The notes: a model not told the origin generated them from the letters alone. A DNA stretch of 64,000 nucleotides from Sycobia sp. Sy_11 (GCA_018907035.1 JACCIC010000004.1:7524001-7588000), one strand, 5' to 3'. Numbered from the stretch's first letter, positions 24,261-36,105 are shown. Program-made: numbers and translations.

Positions 24261-27200
24261 AAAATTCATTATTTAGATATCTTAGGATATAATTCCAACA
24301 ATTATTCGACGCTATCTTTAACCTGATTCTAAAAGGGTGATTCAGAAAGGCTTCAAAACTTGAAAATGGGGAATATTTATACTTTTTGCAAAACTTGAAT
24401 TACTATACTCTTCAACAATTATTAAATTAGCAGGAAGCAAAATAGCGATTTTAAATGTATAATTTCTAAAATGGAAACCCCTATATAATAAAAACATTAC
24501 TGTATTCAAGGCAAATATTTAGTAATGAAATTGTAAATTATATTTTATGTATCTAATCAAATATTCAAAATGGCGAGGAAAAATAAAATAAAATTAAATT
24601 AAATGACATCTAATTACAGATTCGTAATCAATGATCCGAAAATCCTTAAAATAACCTTCTGTGTGTTTAAATAAAAAAAAAATTATTTATGAACAAATAT
24701 ATTAATTTACAGATCCTTTAAAGGTTAAACGTAAATTCAACATGGTAGATTATACGTAGTATGCCATTTCTTCAGTGAATCTACGAGCATAGCTATCATT
24801 TATATTATCGTACGATTTATACACGTGTATAAACAGCATGTACACACTACACGCATTCTTCATTTACAAATTGCTAAAATGGTTCAGAAGCAGACACAGT
24901 TCCGAGATCCGTAATTTTCACCTGCGGTTTACTTACGATCGAAAGAAATCAGATCAATGAATCATAATTTTGCAGTCGTTTCACATAGAAATTATTTTAA
25001 ATAGTTGGTAAAACCATCAATTATTAATAAAATATATTTTAATGATTTTCCGAGTATTTACTAATGGGCTTAAATAATGCGCATGGTAAGCTCTGAAAGA
25101 TTACCTTACCTATCTTTCGGTAAGCTTTGAAGATGTCTTTCTATTCTATTCCTTCCTTTCTACCGATATCGGAGGCATATTCGACAAATTTTAAGCAATT
25201 TTCTATATGAAATCTGATGTTTTTTCCTATAGGTGGGAACCAATATATTTCCATAATATCATTAAAGACTTTTTCGGTACCCCAGTGTCCTAGCTCGTCG
25301 TAACTTGCGTGACTAAATTCAACTCTACGTTTCAGATACATAAAATAATTTATCACGATTCCGTTTTTAGTATATATAAACTAGACCAAGTAAAATATAA
25401 TTGTTACATATATTAATAAAAATATGAAAGATTCTTATATGTTAACAACTTAAATAAAAAGTATTCAATAACTTGATAATAGTTATGCAATAATTTGGAA
25501 AATTCATTTGTTTTTTTTTCTGTAATTAACCAAAAAAATTTTGAAACTACTTTTCGACACTTCGTTACTTTGATTACACCACCTACATTTTAACCTAAAA
25601 GATTTTAAATCTCCTAAAGTTTATGAAGTTTATATGTATTATATACACTCAAAATCAATTGCTAATTATAAAAAGCATGGCAGTTACATATCTCTCTATT
25701 GTTTTTATACTTACAGCATACGGAGTTGTCATACCCCCCACCAATTTAGTGAAGCAAAAATGTAAATGGTCTTCGATTCACAGCGTAGAAGTAGAATGCC
25801 CTTAAATTTCATACTTTGTTTAAAACTGAAAATGAATGGAGAACCTTAAATATACAGGGAGATAGCTATTTCTCAGGATAAATAAATGGCGTCAAGATAT
25901 AAAGGCAAAAATAGAAATGCATGTTAAGAGAATCGTTTTCATAGTAACTGATAAAATACAAATGTTTCTGGAGCGCCATTACCGATAATGCGATTATTGC
26001 GTTTGAAAAATTTATTCAGGAGAACAGATGATGGGCTATTAATGATATTTTGGAAACGATGGTACAAAACTACGTAATGATGATATTAGAATTACTTAGA
26101 AAAATAGTTCAACAGTGAAAGTATAAAATCAAATTATTTGTATAGCCAAAAACCAGTGTTACTGTATTGTTATTTTTTTCGAATATAGAGAAATCTACTT
26201 CTTGAATATCCATTGTATTTGTTGTAAATACCTGAAAAAAAAATTGAATAAGTTTCAAGACAAACAGAGGAGATGACTAATTGGGATAGGCAAAGTTTTA
26301 TGTGTACACTGTAATGGATTTTGTATAAATTAGCACAAAAGAATTATTTTATATAAAAAATACTTATATTTGAAAGAAATATCTTTAATATAAAATATAC
26401 ATGTATCACTTTTCTTAATTTCGCATTTTAAAAATATATATTAACATCAATCAATTTCAAGGTTTTTAACTTCATCCCATCTGTAACTTTTACTAACGCA
26501 TATTCTATATAATATATATAAATACAATAGACTGTATAGAGTATATTAGCTATGCTTATTGTTCATAAAACATATTATAAATTATAGCAAACTATTAATA
26601 ATAACCAAACAATATATTACATTTAATTTTATTTAAATAATCTGAGATCTGTAAAATATTTAAACTACTGTGAGCAAACAACTACTGCAATACATACTGA
26701 ACATTTTAAGAAAATTTGTGAAGAATCTGAAAATTTATGTTTTGTAAATACATATTATATAATTTTTTGGAGATACATCAATTTTTGACTGAGGCAGGAG
26801 CAAAATTTTCTGTTAAGACTATAAGAATGAAAATAAAATAAAGTTGTTTATGCTTTTAAGGATTGGGAAATATAATATATTACGATAGAAAGCTAGAACA
26901 TTGGATTTCCTAAACTGTGACTTCGTATTGGACGTGAAATCACGTACTCCAAGGAATATTAATTAAATAAAATTTCCTTTTGAAAGAAAAGGAATCCGTA
27001 TTCAAGTGAAACCCTTGGACTCCGGTTTATCTAACGGACCGTAGGAAGCACATTAAAATAAAAATAGATTTGTTATTTTTCCTATTCAATTGCTTGATAA
27101 AGTATTCCCGAGCTAGTGGAGGAAACTCCAGGCTCAAAAACAAGCCAGAATACATCGAAGGTACAAGTATATTATATAAAAATATACATGTGTACTTAGG

Positions 27201-27483
27201 ATAAAGCTAATGTGGACGAAAGGGTGAATATGCCCAGACGTCACAATATTTATTGAATTTTGATTAAAAAAAACTAGTAAATTTAGTATCATTGTTAGTC
27301 GGAAAAATGTGAAACTTAAATGCTTGAAATAATTAGATTATAACGATATAATTGAGAACAATTATACTATGTATTTATACTTATAATTATTATAAGTTTA
27401 CGTAGCTCGTATAGTGATTCCTATTAACGTCGAAGGGCACCGTGCGTTTTCAGTATCCGTCGAGCTCAGTATGCACTCTCTCT
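24261..27483. other. Non-coding region with an integrase fragment
   Basis: Apart from the H2C2 fragment at 25141-25356 nothing is recognised. No LTR was found near that fragment. Confidence 0.55.
25141..25356 (-). pseudogene. Retroelement integrase zinc-binding (H2C2) fragment
   Basis: The minus frame reads SHASYDELGHWGTEKVFNDI then YWFPPIGKNIRFHIENCLKF. It matches the HHCC domain that precedes the integrase core in LTR retroelements: H-x-x-x-H-like part and C-x-x-C. The second Cys is replaced (CLKF). The core domain is absent, so it is a fragment. Confidence 0.75.
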
Positions 27484-27665
27484 GTCAGCTCCAAAAGCAA
27501 TTAGAAGCTTCGGCTGTAGCGAGGTGCAAGTTGGTTATATGATGAAACCCACTGGTTCAATTTGTCCTAATACCTTTTTAAAAGCCAAAGAAAGACCAAT
27601 CAAATACAAAGCAAGAACAAAAGTTCATATTGGCGAAACTATCAATTTACGATTTCAACAAGAGA
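27484..27665 (+). repeat. Direct repeat copy 1 flanking the PolB block
   Basis: This stretch begins ctgtcagctccaaaagcaat and ends near atcaatttacgatttcaaca. It matches 44016-44205 in the same orientation with scattered differences and indels. The reading frame in this copy includes MKPTGSICPNTF and ETINLRFQQ. I do not recognise the product. It may be a gene fragment of the same mobile element as the polymerase. Confidence 0.6.
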
Positions 27666-27670
27666 AGGTA

Positions 27671-27881
27671 GGGCTATAGACATACTGGCTCATACGCATT
27701 CTGGCACAGCAAAACGTGTGCCAGAACGTATACATTCATTCTGGCACACTCCCACTTTTCGAAATTGTGCCAGTATACAGTCTGACGTCACAACGACGAA
27801 TTACTCAAGGTTCTTTTCGAATCGAGCAATGTCTGGAAGAGTGGGAAGTGCATCTTGAAATGTGCCAATATGCCTATAGCT
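27671..27881. mobile_element. Small inverted-repeat element (MITE-like) rich in CTGGCAC
   Basis: The left end ggctatagacatactggctc matches the reverse complement of the right end (gtgccaatatgcctatagct) over about 20 bases with a few mismatches, and TA lies at both borders. Inside is a perfect 10-bp stem (TTCTGGCACA/TGTGCCAGAA) and several more CTGGCAC/GTGCCAG motifs. There is no coding capacity. The short length and TA borders suggest a Tc1/mariner-type non-autonomous element. Confidence 0.5.
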
Positions 27882-27930
27882 ATTAGATCTACTTTTTTAT
27901 TTGTTTTTTTTTCTATTGCTTATACTTATA

Positions 27931-28473
27931 GGATAGATTTTGGTTATTTTAAATATCAATTCTGTAATTTCCACTAATGCGATTCTAATGAGCGGTAAGT
28001 GCTCATCTAAGATCAAAGAATAACAAAATTATGCCCATGCCACTGAAATCGAGGTTGTTTTCGTGATGAGAACCTGTGATTTGAGAACTTTCGGCATACT
28101 CTCATAATGTAGCGTAAGATTGTATGCATTTGGTGACGCATGTTTTCGAAAAGTTTATTTTTATATTTTCAGTCGATGAGGCTATTAGGAAACTTTCATA
28201 GTTTTTTCATTGCACTTGAAGGACTGATTTCGGCTATTTAAAAATCATTTCTGTAATCTCCACTAATGCGATTTTAATGAACGATATGTGGTCAATCAAT
28301 AACAAAATTATGCCCATGTCATTGAGATCGAGGTTGTTTTCGTGATGAGAACATGAGATGTGGAAACGTTCCATATACTCTTGTGATATGGTAAAGATTC
28401 TATGCATACTTATCACGCATGTTTTCGAAAAGTTTAGTTTGTATATTTTCAGTTGACGAGGCTCTTAGGAAAC
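27931..28473. repeat. Tandem duplication, two diverged units of about 290 bp
   Basis: Unit 1 (27931-28220) and unit 2 (28221-28473) share blocks such as ccactaatgcgatt, aataacaaaattatgcccat, gaggttgttttcgtgatgag and acgcatgttttcgaaaagtt. Both end at tatattttcag followed by a GAxGAGGCT...AGGAAAC block. Divergence is clear, so the duplication is old. No convincing protein is encoded. Confidence 0.7.
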
Positions 28474-30219
28474 GTGAATGTTGATTATACTCCACTTCAT
28501 GCTAATGATTATATTGTTCGATTTGAGTTTCTATTCATCAAAGGTTATCAAAAACGATTGGTCTGTTATTTATCCATTTCAACACGACGTCTGAAAAATA
28601 TTAACATGTTACTGACTTTGATGTCTTATAAAGCGAGATTCTATTAAGTCAAGTTTGAAACCATCGGTTACTCAGGCGTGAAACCTACAAACATGACAAG
28701 AATCAGACCTTTCCTGGTAGCTACATTGCATTGGAAAACTCATAATTCATAGACCCATTTTCATTCGAAAGAAAAATTAAAGGGACCTTCCCCACCGTTA
28801 TTGACATAAGTCCACACGCGCGCGCTAGGGGGACGGAGGCCCAGTGAGCGTGCCCGCTACACAGGAACTCAAGTTTAATGACTTAGATAATTCGCTTAGT
28901 GCTACTGGTCATAGGTGTTTATTATGACAGGGAGCAAGAGATAGATTAATGAGGAAACCGAAAGCATGAAATCGTTTTCCACACTTCTCATTTTCTTTTG
29001 TAAACATAATTATACAGAATGAACAGTATTTTATGGATTTATATTGATATTTTTGAAAAGTCTTCGAACTGACCTTATTTATTGACCATGATTTTTAATG
29101 TATGGAGCTGAAATAGAGTCTATGTGAGTCAAAATAGATGAGTGAGAATGGAAAAATTAAATTTCAAAAAAATGAAATTTCGTGCAATGTTAGATTCATA
29201 TTATTTGTAATTTTAGGCAGAGATTGGGAAGGAAAAGACTAAGATGGGAAACTTAGTCAACCAATGAGAAAAAATTTTTGAGTTACGGAAAATGAAGAAG
29301 GAGCATTTTTTGTTCCAATGAGAGAAGGCTTTTCCTTCCTCTGCTACTTCAGAATTGCTTTAAATACCGCAGAGGAAAGCTGCTTTTCGTCATCTTCATT
29401 CAACTTCTATCATAGTTAAGGTAGACAAAATAAGGGTTGAAATTCGCACGAATTGCAGTACTAACAGCAGGAGCATCGGTAACAGATTGTCGCAACTCCA
29501 ACAGAAGATACCGCCGTAAGACAATAGAAAATGTAAAATTTATTTGATTGCTCGGCGAGAACGGAGAAAAGTTTAGACATTTACCTCCACAAATTGGAGG
29601 GAATGGTGGTCTGCGTAAGGTAGACTATAAAAGTTCAAGAAAGCCTAAAGACATTTAGGTGTAAGTAATTTTTATTTATTTTTATTCAATGTTTTTATTA
29701 ATTAATTAATTAATTTATTTATTTATTGTATATTATATTTATTTAATTTATTTATTTCATTTCATTGATTTAATTAGTTTATGTTTTATTTATGAATTAA
29801 TTTATTAATGTATTTGTTTCAATATTTAGTTGCAGACGACTAATCCATAAGGAAATATGTGTCAGGCTCTCGGTCGAGAACTCGGTGAATTTTATAAAAA
29901 ATATTAATGTTATATTAAAAAATAAAGAATTTCATCTTATTTACCTAATATATTTTTTATTTATGGATTATTCTTCATCCCATTTCTTTTAATGAATTTA
30001 TTATACATAAAACATAGATGAACAGTATATATTTATTTTAATAAATAACTTATGAATATATTTTTATTAATTTGAATTTAATTTTATAATTACCATATAT
30101 ATAATACCATATATATACCCGAAATTAATATTTGATTAATTTTCTACATCTCAGCTATTTCTCAGATAATTAATAAAATTTTAATTTATCAAATATATTT
30201 ATTTTAATGAAATACGAAA
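28474..30219. other. Non-coding stretch upstream of the PolB pseudogene
   Basis: AT-rich sequence with a GC-richer patch near 28820 (acgcgcgcgct). ORFs here are short and match nothing I know. Runs of TTAATTAAT and TTTATT fill 29690-29830. If a Polinton once lay here its other genes are no longer recognisable. Confidence 0.5.
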
Positions 30220-33200
30220 TGTAATGATTTCCTAAAATGGTTTGAAGAACATATTAGGAATCCTTTTCTTACACCTTTGGACGAGTTGCAGAAAAAGGAT
30301 TCAGGATGGACATTGAAAAGTATTATTAGTTTATGCATAAACATGAAAAAAATTTCTCCATACAAGAGTAGATTATATATACCTCTTCCGAAGTTCATAA
30401 TATCAAAAAAGGGATGTGTTGATGTTCGTAATATCAACTTCCAGCATTATATCCTAATATAATTCATCCGCAAAGGGTTTAGAATTATTATCAGTATACG
30501 AATGAATTGAACTTTGGTGATATTGAATTTCCAGTTAAACTGAAAGATGTTGCAAAATTCGAAAAATTAAATAGTATATTTTCAAATGTGTATATGCTTA
30601 GAAAGATTGGACGGAAATATGAGGTAGCACCTTATCACATTATATCCAACAAGAAGGAGAAACGTGTAAATCTTCTCCTCATTCAAGATTACTACATCCC
30701 TGAATACGAAGAAAATAATATAAATGATGATAATGCTAGCTCGTCGAAATACCATTATGTTTGGATTAAAAGCTTGTCCAGACTTTTAAGCTCACAAATG
30801 TATAAATCCTATGCAAAATCATTTCATTCTAAAAGGTGTTTACAAATTTTTTATAGTGAAGAAAAACTTAAAAATCATGAATACTATTGCAAGAATAGGA
30901 ATAAATGCCAAATAAATTTGCAGAATAAATTTACCAAATAATTCGAATAACATTCTTAATTTGAAGAACATAAAAAGAGCCAGAAAGTGCCATTTTTCAT
31001 TTATACAGATTTCAAATGTCTATTGCAGCCTACTCAAAATTAGAACGCTTTTCAGCGTCACGAAGCGTATAATAGCATGGGCTATTATTTAAAATGTAGT
31101 TATGATAACAAATTATCAGCTTACAAATCGTATAGACAAAAGAGTAGAGATAACGAGACACCTGCACAGTGGTTCGTTCGTGAACTCAACTCCATTGGAG
31201 AGCATATAGATCGACTCTATAAGACACCCATACCAATGAAACTGACAGATCTTGAAGAATTACAGTTTCGATGGTCGTCTGTTTATCATATATATGGCAA
31301 TAAATTTGAAAAGGATCAACTTCCTGTAGATCATTGCCATCTTACAGAACGGTAGGTTTATTGAATTATTTTATAATTTATTCAATATTTTAGATAAAAA
31401 GAAAAAAGAAAAATAATAATTTTTTGTTCTCTCCAGTTTCAAAGGAGCAGTTCATAATTCATGTAATTTGAATTATAAAAATTCGAGGTTCATTCCTGTT
31501 ATTTTTCATAATCTTAATTCTGACACACACTTTATTTTAAAAGAAATTGGTACGTCTTTGTTGATAAAAAGTCGAGTTTTTCTAATATGCCACAACAAAG
31601 AAAGGTATATTTCATTCACAAAGTTCATGGATGGCTGTGATGTGAGTTTTAGATTTATTGAGATTCATCGCGATTTTGAACATCATCTTTAGAAAAATTG
31701 TCATCATATCTACAAAATGTACCATTAGCTGTAAAGAAATTTGAATTGGTTGTAAAATTCGTTTTTCTCTAGCAGTTTTGTACAGGTTAATTTATCTAAT
31801 CCATCTACAAAATCGTATGGAAATATACTATTCCGCCTAAGAAGATGAATAGTTTAGTTTGAAAATCCATCTAATTCAAATTTCTTTAACTGATTCACGT
31901 ATCACCGATGAAGACTACATGCATGCTGTTCAAGTATAGAATAGATTCAATATCTCAACTTTAGGAGAATATTCCGACTTATATTTAAAAACAGATGTTT
32001 TACTGTTGGTTGATGTCTTCGAAAGTTTACGAGAAACATCTTGTAAATTCTATGGCTTATGCCATGCTCACTTTAATACAACTCCCGGTTTGACATTTAC
32101 AGCAGCTCTTAAAATGACGAAAGTTGAATTGGAATTTCTAACAGATATTGATATGTTTTACTTTATTGTTATTAAAATTATTATTTAATATTATTCATCG
32201 AATCAGGCATTCGAGGAGGAATAAGCCAGTTCTGCAATCACTGTGCGAAGGCAACCAATCCGTACATGGATCAAAACAAGAAAAAACCACTTTTATATTA
32301 TGATATTAATAATTTATATAGATGGGCGATCGCACAACATCTGCTAATGGGAAAATTTAAATGGATTGACTATGAATCCAATCCAGATTTCTTTAATGTT
32401 CCAGCAGATTTAGATATAGGCTATATTGCTGAGGTATATTTAAAGTATCCTGAAGAAATTCATGACGAACATCGTGATTTACCTTTCGGTGCAACGCATC
32501 GTACACGTCCAGAGGCAACGCAGAAGAAACTTCTCACTACTTTGGACGATAAGAAAAGATATGTTATTCACTACCGAGCACTCAAACAAGCCTGAATAAT
32601 GGTCTTCGGCTAAAAAAGGTATATAGAATTTTCAGTTATGAGCAAAAATCTTGGTTTAAACCATACGTCGAGTTTAATATAGAAAAGAGGAAACAGGCAA
32701 AGAATGAATTTGAAAAACTCTTTTAAAAACTTTTTATTAATGCAGTTTATGGAAAGTGCATTGAGCGAGAACAATCTCGTGTATATGTATGATTAGTGAA
32801 TAAATTTACAGCTCGATATGGAGCAGAAACGCGTATAGTTTTACCAAATTTTCATAGCTATGTAATTTTCGATGAAAATTTGGTTGCTATACAGTTCAAA
32901 AAGGCAAGTGTTACAATTAAAAAACATATATACGTTGATTTATGTATTCTGGACTTATCAAAGACACTCATTTATGATTTTCACTACTCTTATATGAAAA
33001 AGCGAGTGGGAGAAAAGTATAAATTGCTATATACTGACACCGACATTTTGATATATGAAGTGGAAGACATTGATATGTATAAAATTATAAAAGAAAATAT
33101 TTACAGATTTGATACTTCTGATTATACCTGACTATACCTCGTCTAAATAATAAAATACGAGGATAAATCAAGGATGAAAGTAATGGAAAAATTCTGATGG

Positions 33201-33456
33201 AATTTATTGGTTTATGGAGCAAAATGTATAGTATTTTAGTGAATGGAGGAGAAATAGTAAAAAAAGCTAAAGGAATAAAATCGAATATTGTAAAGAAAAC
33301 AATTACATTGGAAGATTATAGAAAATGTCTTGATGACCTCTTCATTATTCATCACGAGCAGTGTAATATCCATTCTAAATTACTCCATGTGACGATAAAA
33401 GATTCGTATTAACAGATAGTACAGGTACTTTACCGTGGGGACACTATAATTATGGA
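30220..33456 (+). pseudogene. Polinton/Maverick-type protein-primed DNA polymerase B, decayed
   Basis: Fragments of one family B polymerase lie in order over 3.2 kb but in changing frames with many stops. N-terminal blocks: DSGWTLKSI with YIPLPKFI (30277-30462), and FPVKLKDVAKFE, HYVWIKSLSRLLSSQ and a Cys/His cluster (30507-30941). At about 31005 the exonuclease motif reads DFK where DxE is expected. An endonuclease VII-like block with VDHCHLTE sits at 31320, then LNYKNSRFIPVIFHNL. Motif A is YYDINNLYR (32300), motif B INAVYGK (32740), motif C YTDTDI (33040) where DTDS is usual. The C-terminal part has GLWSKMYS and AKGIKSN. A 32-base AT insertion lies at 32168-32199. In live elements this enzyme copies the element from a protein primer. 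It cannot be active here. Confidence 0.88.
31352..31436 (+). other. Intron-like gap inside the PolB pseudogene
   Basis: An 85-base AT-rich stretch interrupts the conserved endonuclease VII-like block. It starts GTAGGT, ends with a pyrimidine tract and CTCTCCAG, and the coding phase matches exactly across it. That is what a spliceosomal intron looks like. A chance insertion would rarely give both a good donor and acceptor in phase. Confidence 0.6.
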
Positions 33457-33670
33457 AGAACACATGGCGCAAGCTGTATGTCAAATAAAGAGGGAAATAT
33501 GAAAATGTCGAGACCTCTTCATTATTCATCACGCAGTGTAAACATTCTAAATTACCATGTGAAAAAAGATTCGTATTAACAGATAGTACAGGTACTTTAC
33601 CGGGGGGACACTATAATTATGGAAGAACACATGGCGCAAGCTGTATGTCAAATAAAGAGGGAAATATGAA
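33321..33670 (+). repeat. Tandem duplication at the PolB 3' end
   Basis: 33321-33500 and 33501-33670 are near-identical, with only a few small indels and base changes. Each contains ttcattattcatcacg, agatagtacaggtacttta and gaagaacacatggcgcaagc. The unit covers the last coding stretch and the sequence after it. High identity points to a duplication more recent than most of the surrounding decay. Confidence 0.9.
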
Positions 33671-33942
33671 ACGAGGCAAAAGAACCAAAAGAGGGAGAAG
33701 GAGATAAAAAACGCTTACATAGAGATGAATGAAAGAGCAGTTGGGTGGGGATAGTTGATGATGTAGAAGAACTAAGAAATGAAATCAGCAGTGAAACTAG
33801 AGAATTCGTGTAGAAGTCCATACAGAACAAAAGAGGGGAAATATAGAAACCAATGTAAATAGAGTGACACAAGAGGAGGTGACGCTTTAGGGCAATCAAG
33901 GGCGAACCAATCACCATTGAATATGATGTATCGCTTGAAATA

Positions 33943-34131
33943 ATGAACGAATATAATTCTGAAGAAACCTTTACAATGGTGGGGGGGGAGGTAAGCTCAA
34001 TAGAAAGGGAAAAAGTTGATGTGGGGAATGAGCTACATGAACAGACCGATGATGATGAAAAGCTCATGCGAGCAGTTGAAGAAGTTGCACGAAATTACAC
34101 AGCTCCTGAAAAGAAAGCAAGACTCAACTAA
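33943..34131 (+). CDS. Small acidic ORF downstream of PolB, function unknown
   Basis: A 62-codon open frame rich in Glu and Asp (e.g. NELHEQTDDDEKLMRAVEEV), ending ARLN. An open frame runs upstream for some 15 codons more without a clear start. No domain is recognisable. Its position between PolB and the next small ORF suggests it belonged to the same element. It may be a remnant. Confidence 0.35.
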   Translation: MNEYNSEETFTMVGGEVSSIEREKVDVGNELHEQTDDDEKLMRAVEEVARNYTAPEKKARLN

Positions 34132-34232
34132 TTCTCAAGGTGAAATAGTTTACGTTCTCTACAAAAAGAACAATGAATTATATACATAATTTTAATTTAT
34201 TCAATTATTTTGTTTTTTTTTTGTTATATAGA

Positions 34233-34416
34233 ATGGATCTAGCTACTCTGAATAAAATTGCCGAGAGCGAATTCCTGCCGAGGAAGAAATATACAGAATT
34301 GGAGAAAAATCATCAATATATGGCGACTACTCTGAAGCTGGTCAACACTCGATATGGCGTGAAAATTGTAGCAGAACTTGACGATAGTTTTCAAATATTT
34401 TTACCACAAAAGGTAC
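34233..34416 (+). pseudogene. Small ORF next to PolB, cut by an LTR element
   Basis: The ATG at 34233 follows a T-rich run and tatatag, which could be a splice acceptor. The product starts MDLATLNKIAESEFLPRKKY and contains MATTLKLVNTRYGVKIVAEL and FQIFLPQ. The alternating beta-strand pattern recalls small OB-fold single-strand DNA-binding proteins; that is inference only. Similar short ORFs occur near insect PolB-type elements as far as I recall. The frame runs into the LTR that begins at 34417, so the original 3' end is displaced, possibly to just after 41008. Confidence 0.5.
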
Positions 34417-34523
34417 TGTGGGATCGTAACCCATACAGGCACATGTATAGCGGTAGTGCACATGCGCCAAAACCTTGTACATTGTACAAGCAAGCAGCAT
34501 ACACGAGTATGCACTGCGGAGAG
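34417..34523 (+). mobile_element. 5' fragment of a gypsy-type LTR
   Basis: It starts TGTGGGATCGTAACC and matches 40678-40785, sharing blocks such as atgcgccaaa, ccttgtac and gcatacacgagtatgca. Roughly 80% of aligned bases agree by eye. After about 34523 the LTR match stops and polyprotein sequence follows, so the rest of this LTR, the leader and gag are missing. Confidence 0.75.
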
Positions 34524-34524
34524 A

Positions 34525-35255
34525 TGTATGCAAGGTTAGAGTAGTAGCGCACAAACCTACGGGCACCGTGTTAAAGTGTGTAGCCAAAGTAGTGTTGAAT
34601 TTCAGCGTACACATGTTAGATCCCTCGAGCGCACACATTGCATATAACTTTCCCAAAGTCACGGGAGTGGAACAGGACTTCGAACACCGGGAGCGAGCGG
34701 TGCTCCATTATATCCAAACAACCGAACCGCCCGTGACCCAACGCGCGTCTAGGCTATCTCCCGAGTAACTCTGCGCCGCAAAAAAATAGTTTGAGGAAAT
34801 ACTAGAGCAGAAGGTGATCAGACGATCCAAAAGTCCATGGGTGATGGGGAATGGAGAATATGTGGTGACTACCCCCGGCTGAATAGCATGACGATTGTGG
34901 ACAAATATCCCATATCACAAATTCAAACTTCCGCACCTTGTTGGCCGGGAAGCGCGTATTCTTAAAGTTAGATGTCCACGCGGCGCACCATCAGATACCG
35001 CTCGCGGAAAAATACAAGGAGAAAACCGCTGTGATAACCCCCTTTGGGTTTTCGAATATAACGTTATGAGCTTTGGCCTACGTAACGCAGGCAAGACGTT
35101 TCAACTTTATATAACAGCGCGCTTGGAGGCATGAAATGCGCGTTCCTCGACGATATTTTAGTCACACCCGACAACGCAAAGGAACACAAGCGCGAGATGG
35201 TTCTGTCGAAACTCGAGCAATACTCGGCTTCAAGCCGAAACCCGAAAACTCGACG
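34525..35255 (+). pseudogene. Ty3/gypsy pol remnant (protease end and reverse transcriptase)
   Basis: Fragments in several frames recall the protease-to-RT region of gypsy polyproteins: IAYNFPKVTGV, YIQTTEPPVTQRASRL, ILEQKVIRRSKSPW (34795-34845), CGDYPRLNSM and KYPI near 34865-34910, and the catalytic FLDDILV near 35140. Stops follow RLSPE and interrupt the RT several times. The Asp-Asp pair is kept, but large parts of the palm and all of RNase H and integrase are absent. This is the internal part of the element whose LTR begins at 34417. Confidence 0.75.
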
Positions 35256-35271
35256 CGGTGCGAAATTATCC

Positions 35272-35518
35272 GTCCGGTCAGGGACACCTTAGACAAGTTT
35301 CTGCAGGTGCAACACGTCGATCACCTGGTAACGATAAGCAACGTTCGTTACCAGGCGGTAAGCCTTTCGGCAGAACTGTTCGCGAATTTGAAATACTTGG
35401 AAATAGTAAACTGCACCAGGGTGCAGTTAAGTCCATAGCGGAATTCATAAGAGCGAACCGAGTGCTGATCAAGTTCAATTTTGACAACTGCGCATACATC
35501 GATCAGGATACGTATATA
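35272..35518 (+). repeat. Leucine-rich coding-like segment, copy 1
   Basis: This segment follows the RT remnant directly and encodes LFANLKYLEIVNC and VLIKFNFDNCAYID, spaced like leucine-rich repeat units. Copy 2 at 40107-40336 matches it closely, and both matches start at GGTCAGGGACACC and stop at an ACGYATATA motif. Copy 1 has a small insertion that shifts the frame after NCTR. It is unclear whether it came from a host gene or is part of the element. Confidence 0.65.
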
Positions 35519-35814
35519 ATGTTTGCTGCACTTAATCGGCGGAAACAGCTGAACTTCGCTGTCTCGAGCGTTATCAGAGTATTATAGATCTTCGTAATTA
35601 ATAGAACATAATTCTATTCCTTCACTATCGACGTAATCATTTGTGAAGTCAAAATTACGGGAAGCCATTTTACTAATCTCAGCAGATAGGTCTTGTAATA
35701 AACGCAATTACGTTTTACGATGTTTAGTACTATGAATTGAGTCGGTAAGATGTGAGCTATTGAAAAACTATTTCAATTTTCAATGATGGAGGTGTAGACT
35801 GATATCAGGAACTT

Positions 35815-36056
35815 CTTTCTTACTAATTCTCCCGCTCTCTTCCTTTATTCTGGTTCTCTCTCACCTTTCTTCCCTTCACTACCTCGCTTTCTCCCCATTT
35901 ATCCCCTTTCTTATTGCTTCTTCGGATCTTTCCTTCTTAACTACCCCTCGCCTTTCTTTTCTTGCCCACTTCCTCCGTCCTCTCTATCTCTCTCGCAATC
36001 CTCCTTACTACCTTTTCAGTACCTTTACCGAACCCGGACCTCTGCTCTTCTTCTGC

Positions 36057-36098
<42 letters not shown>
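35815..36098. repeat. Pyrimidine-rich tract followed by (GA)n
   Basis: About 240 bases on the + strand are mostly C and T (35815-36055). They are followed by a (GA)n run at 36062-36098. The minus-strand ORF across it is a low-complexity artefact. Confidence 0.8.

Positions 36099-36099
<1 letters not shown>

Positions 36100-36105
<6 letters not shown>

Noticed and set aside
33648..34067. Ser-rich minus-strand ORF of 139 codons
   Set aside because: It is antisense to the acidic ORF and purine-rich sequence on the plus strand, so Ser/Phe richness is compositional.
34342..34662. Minus-strand Cys-rich ORF of 106 codons, and similar ones at 40642-41009
   Set aside because: They are antisense frames through LTR sequence. 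Their similarity to each other reflects the LTR repeat.
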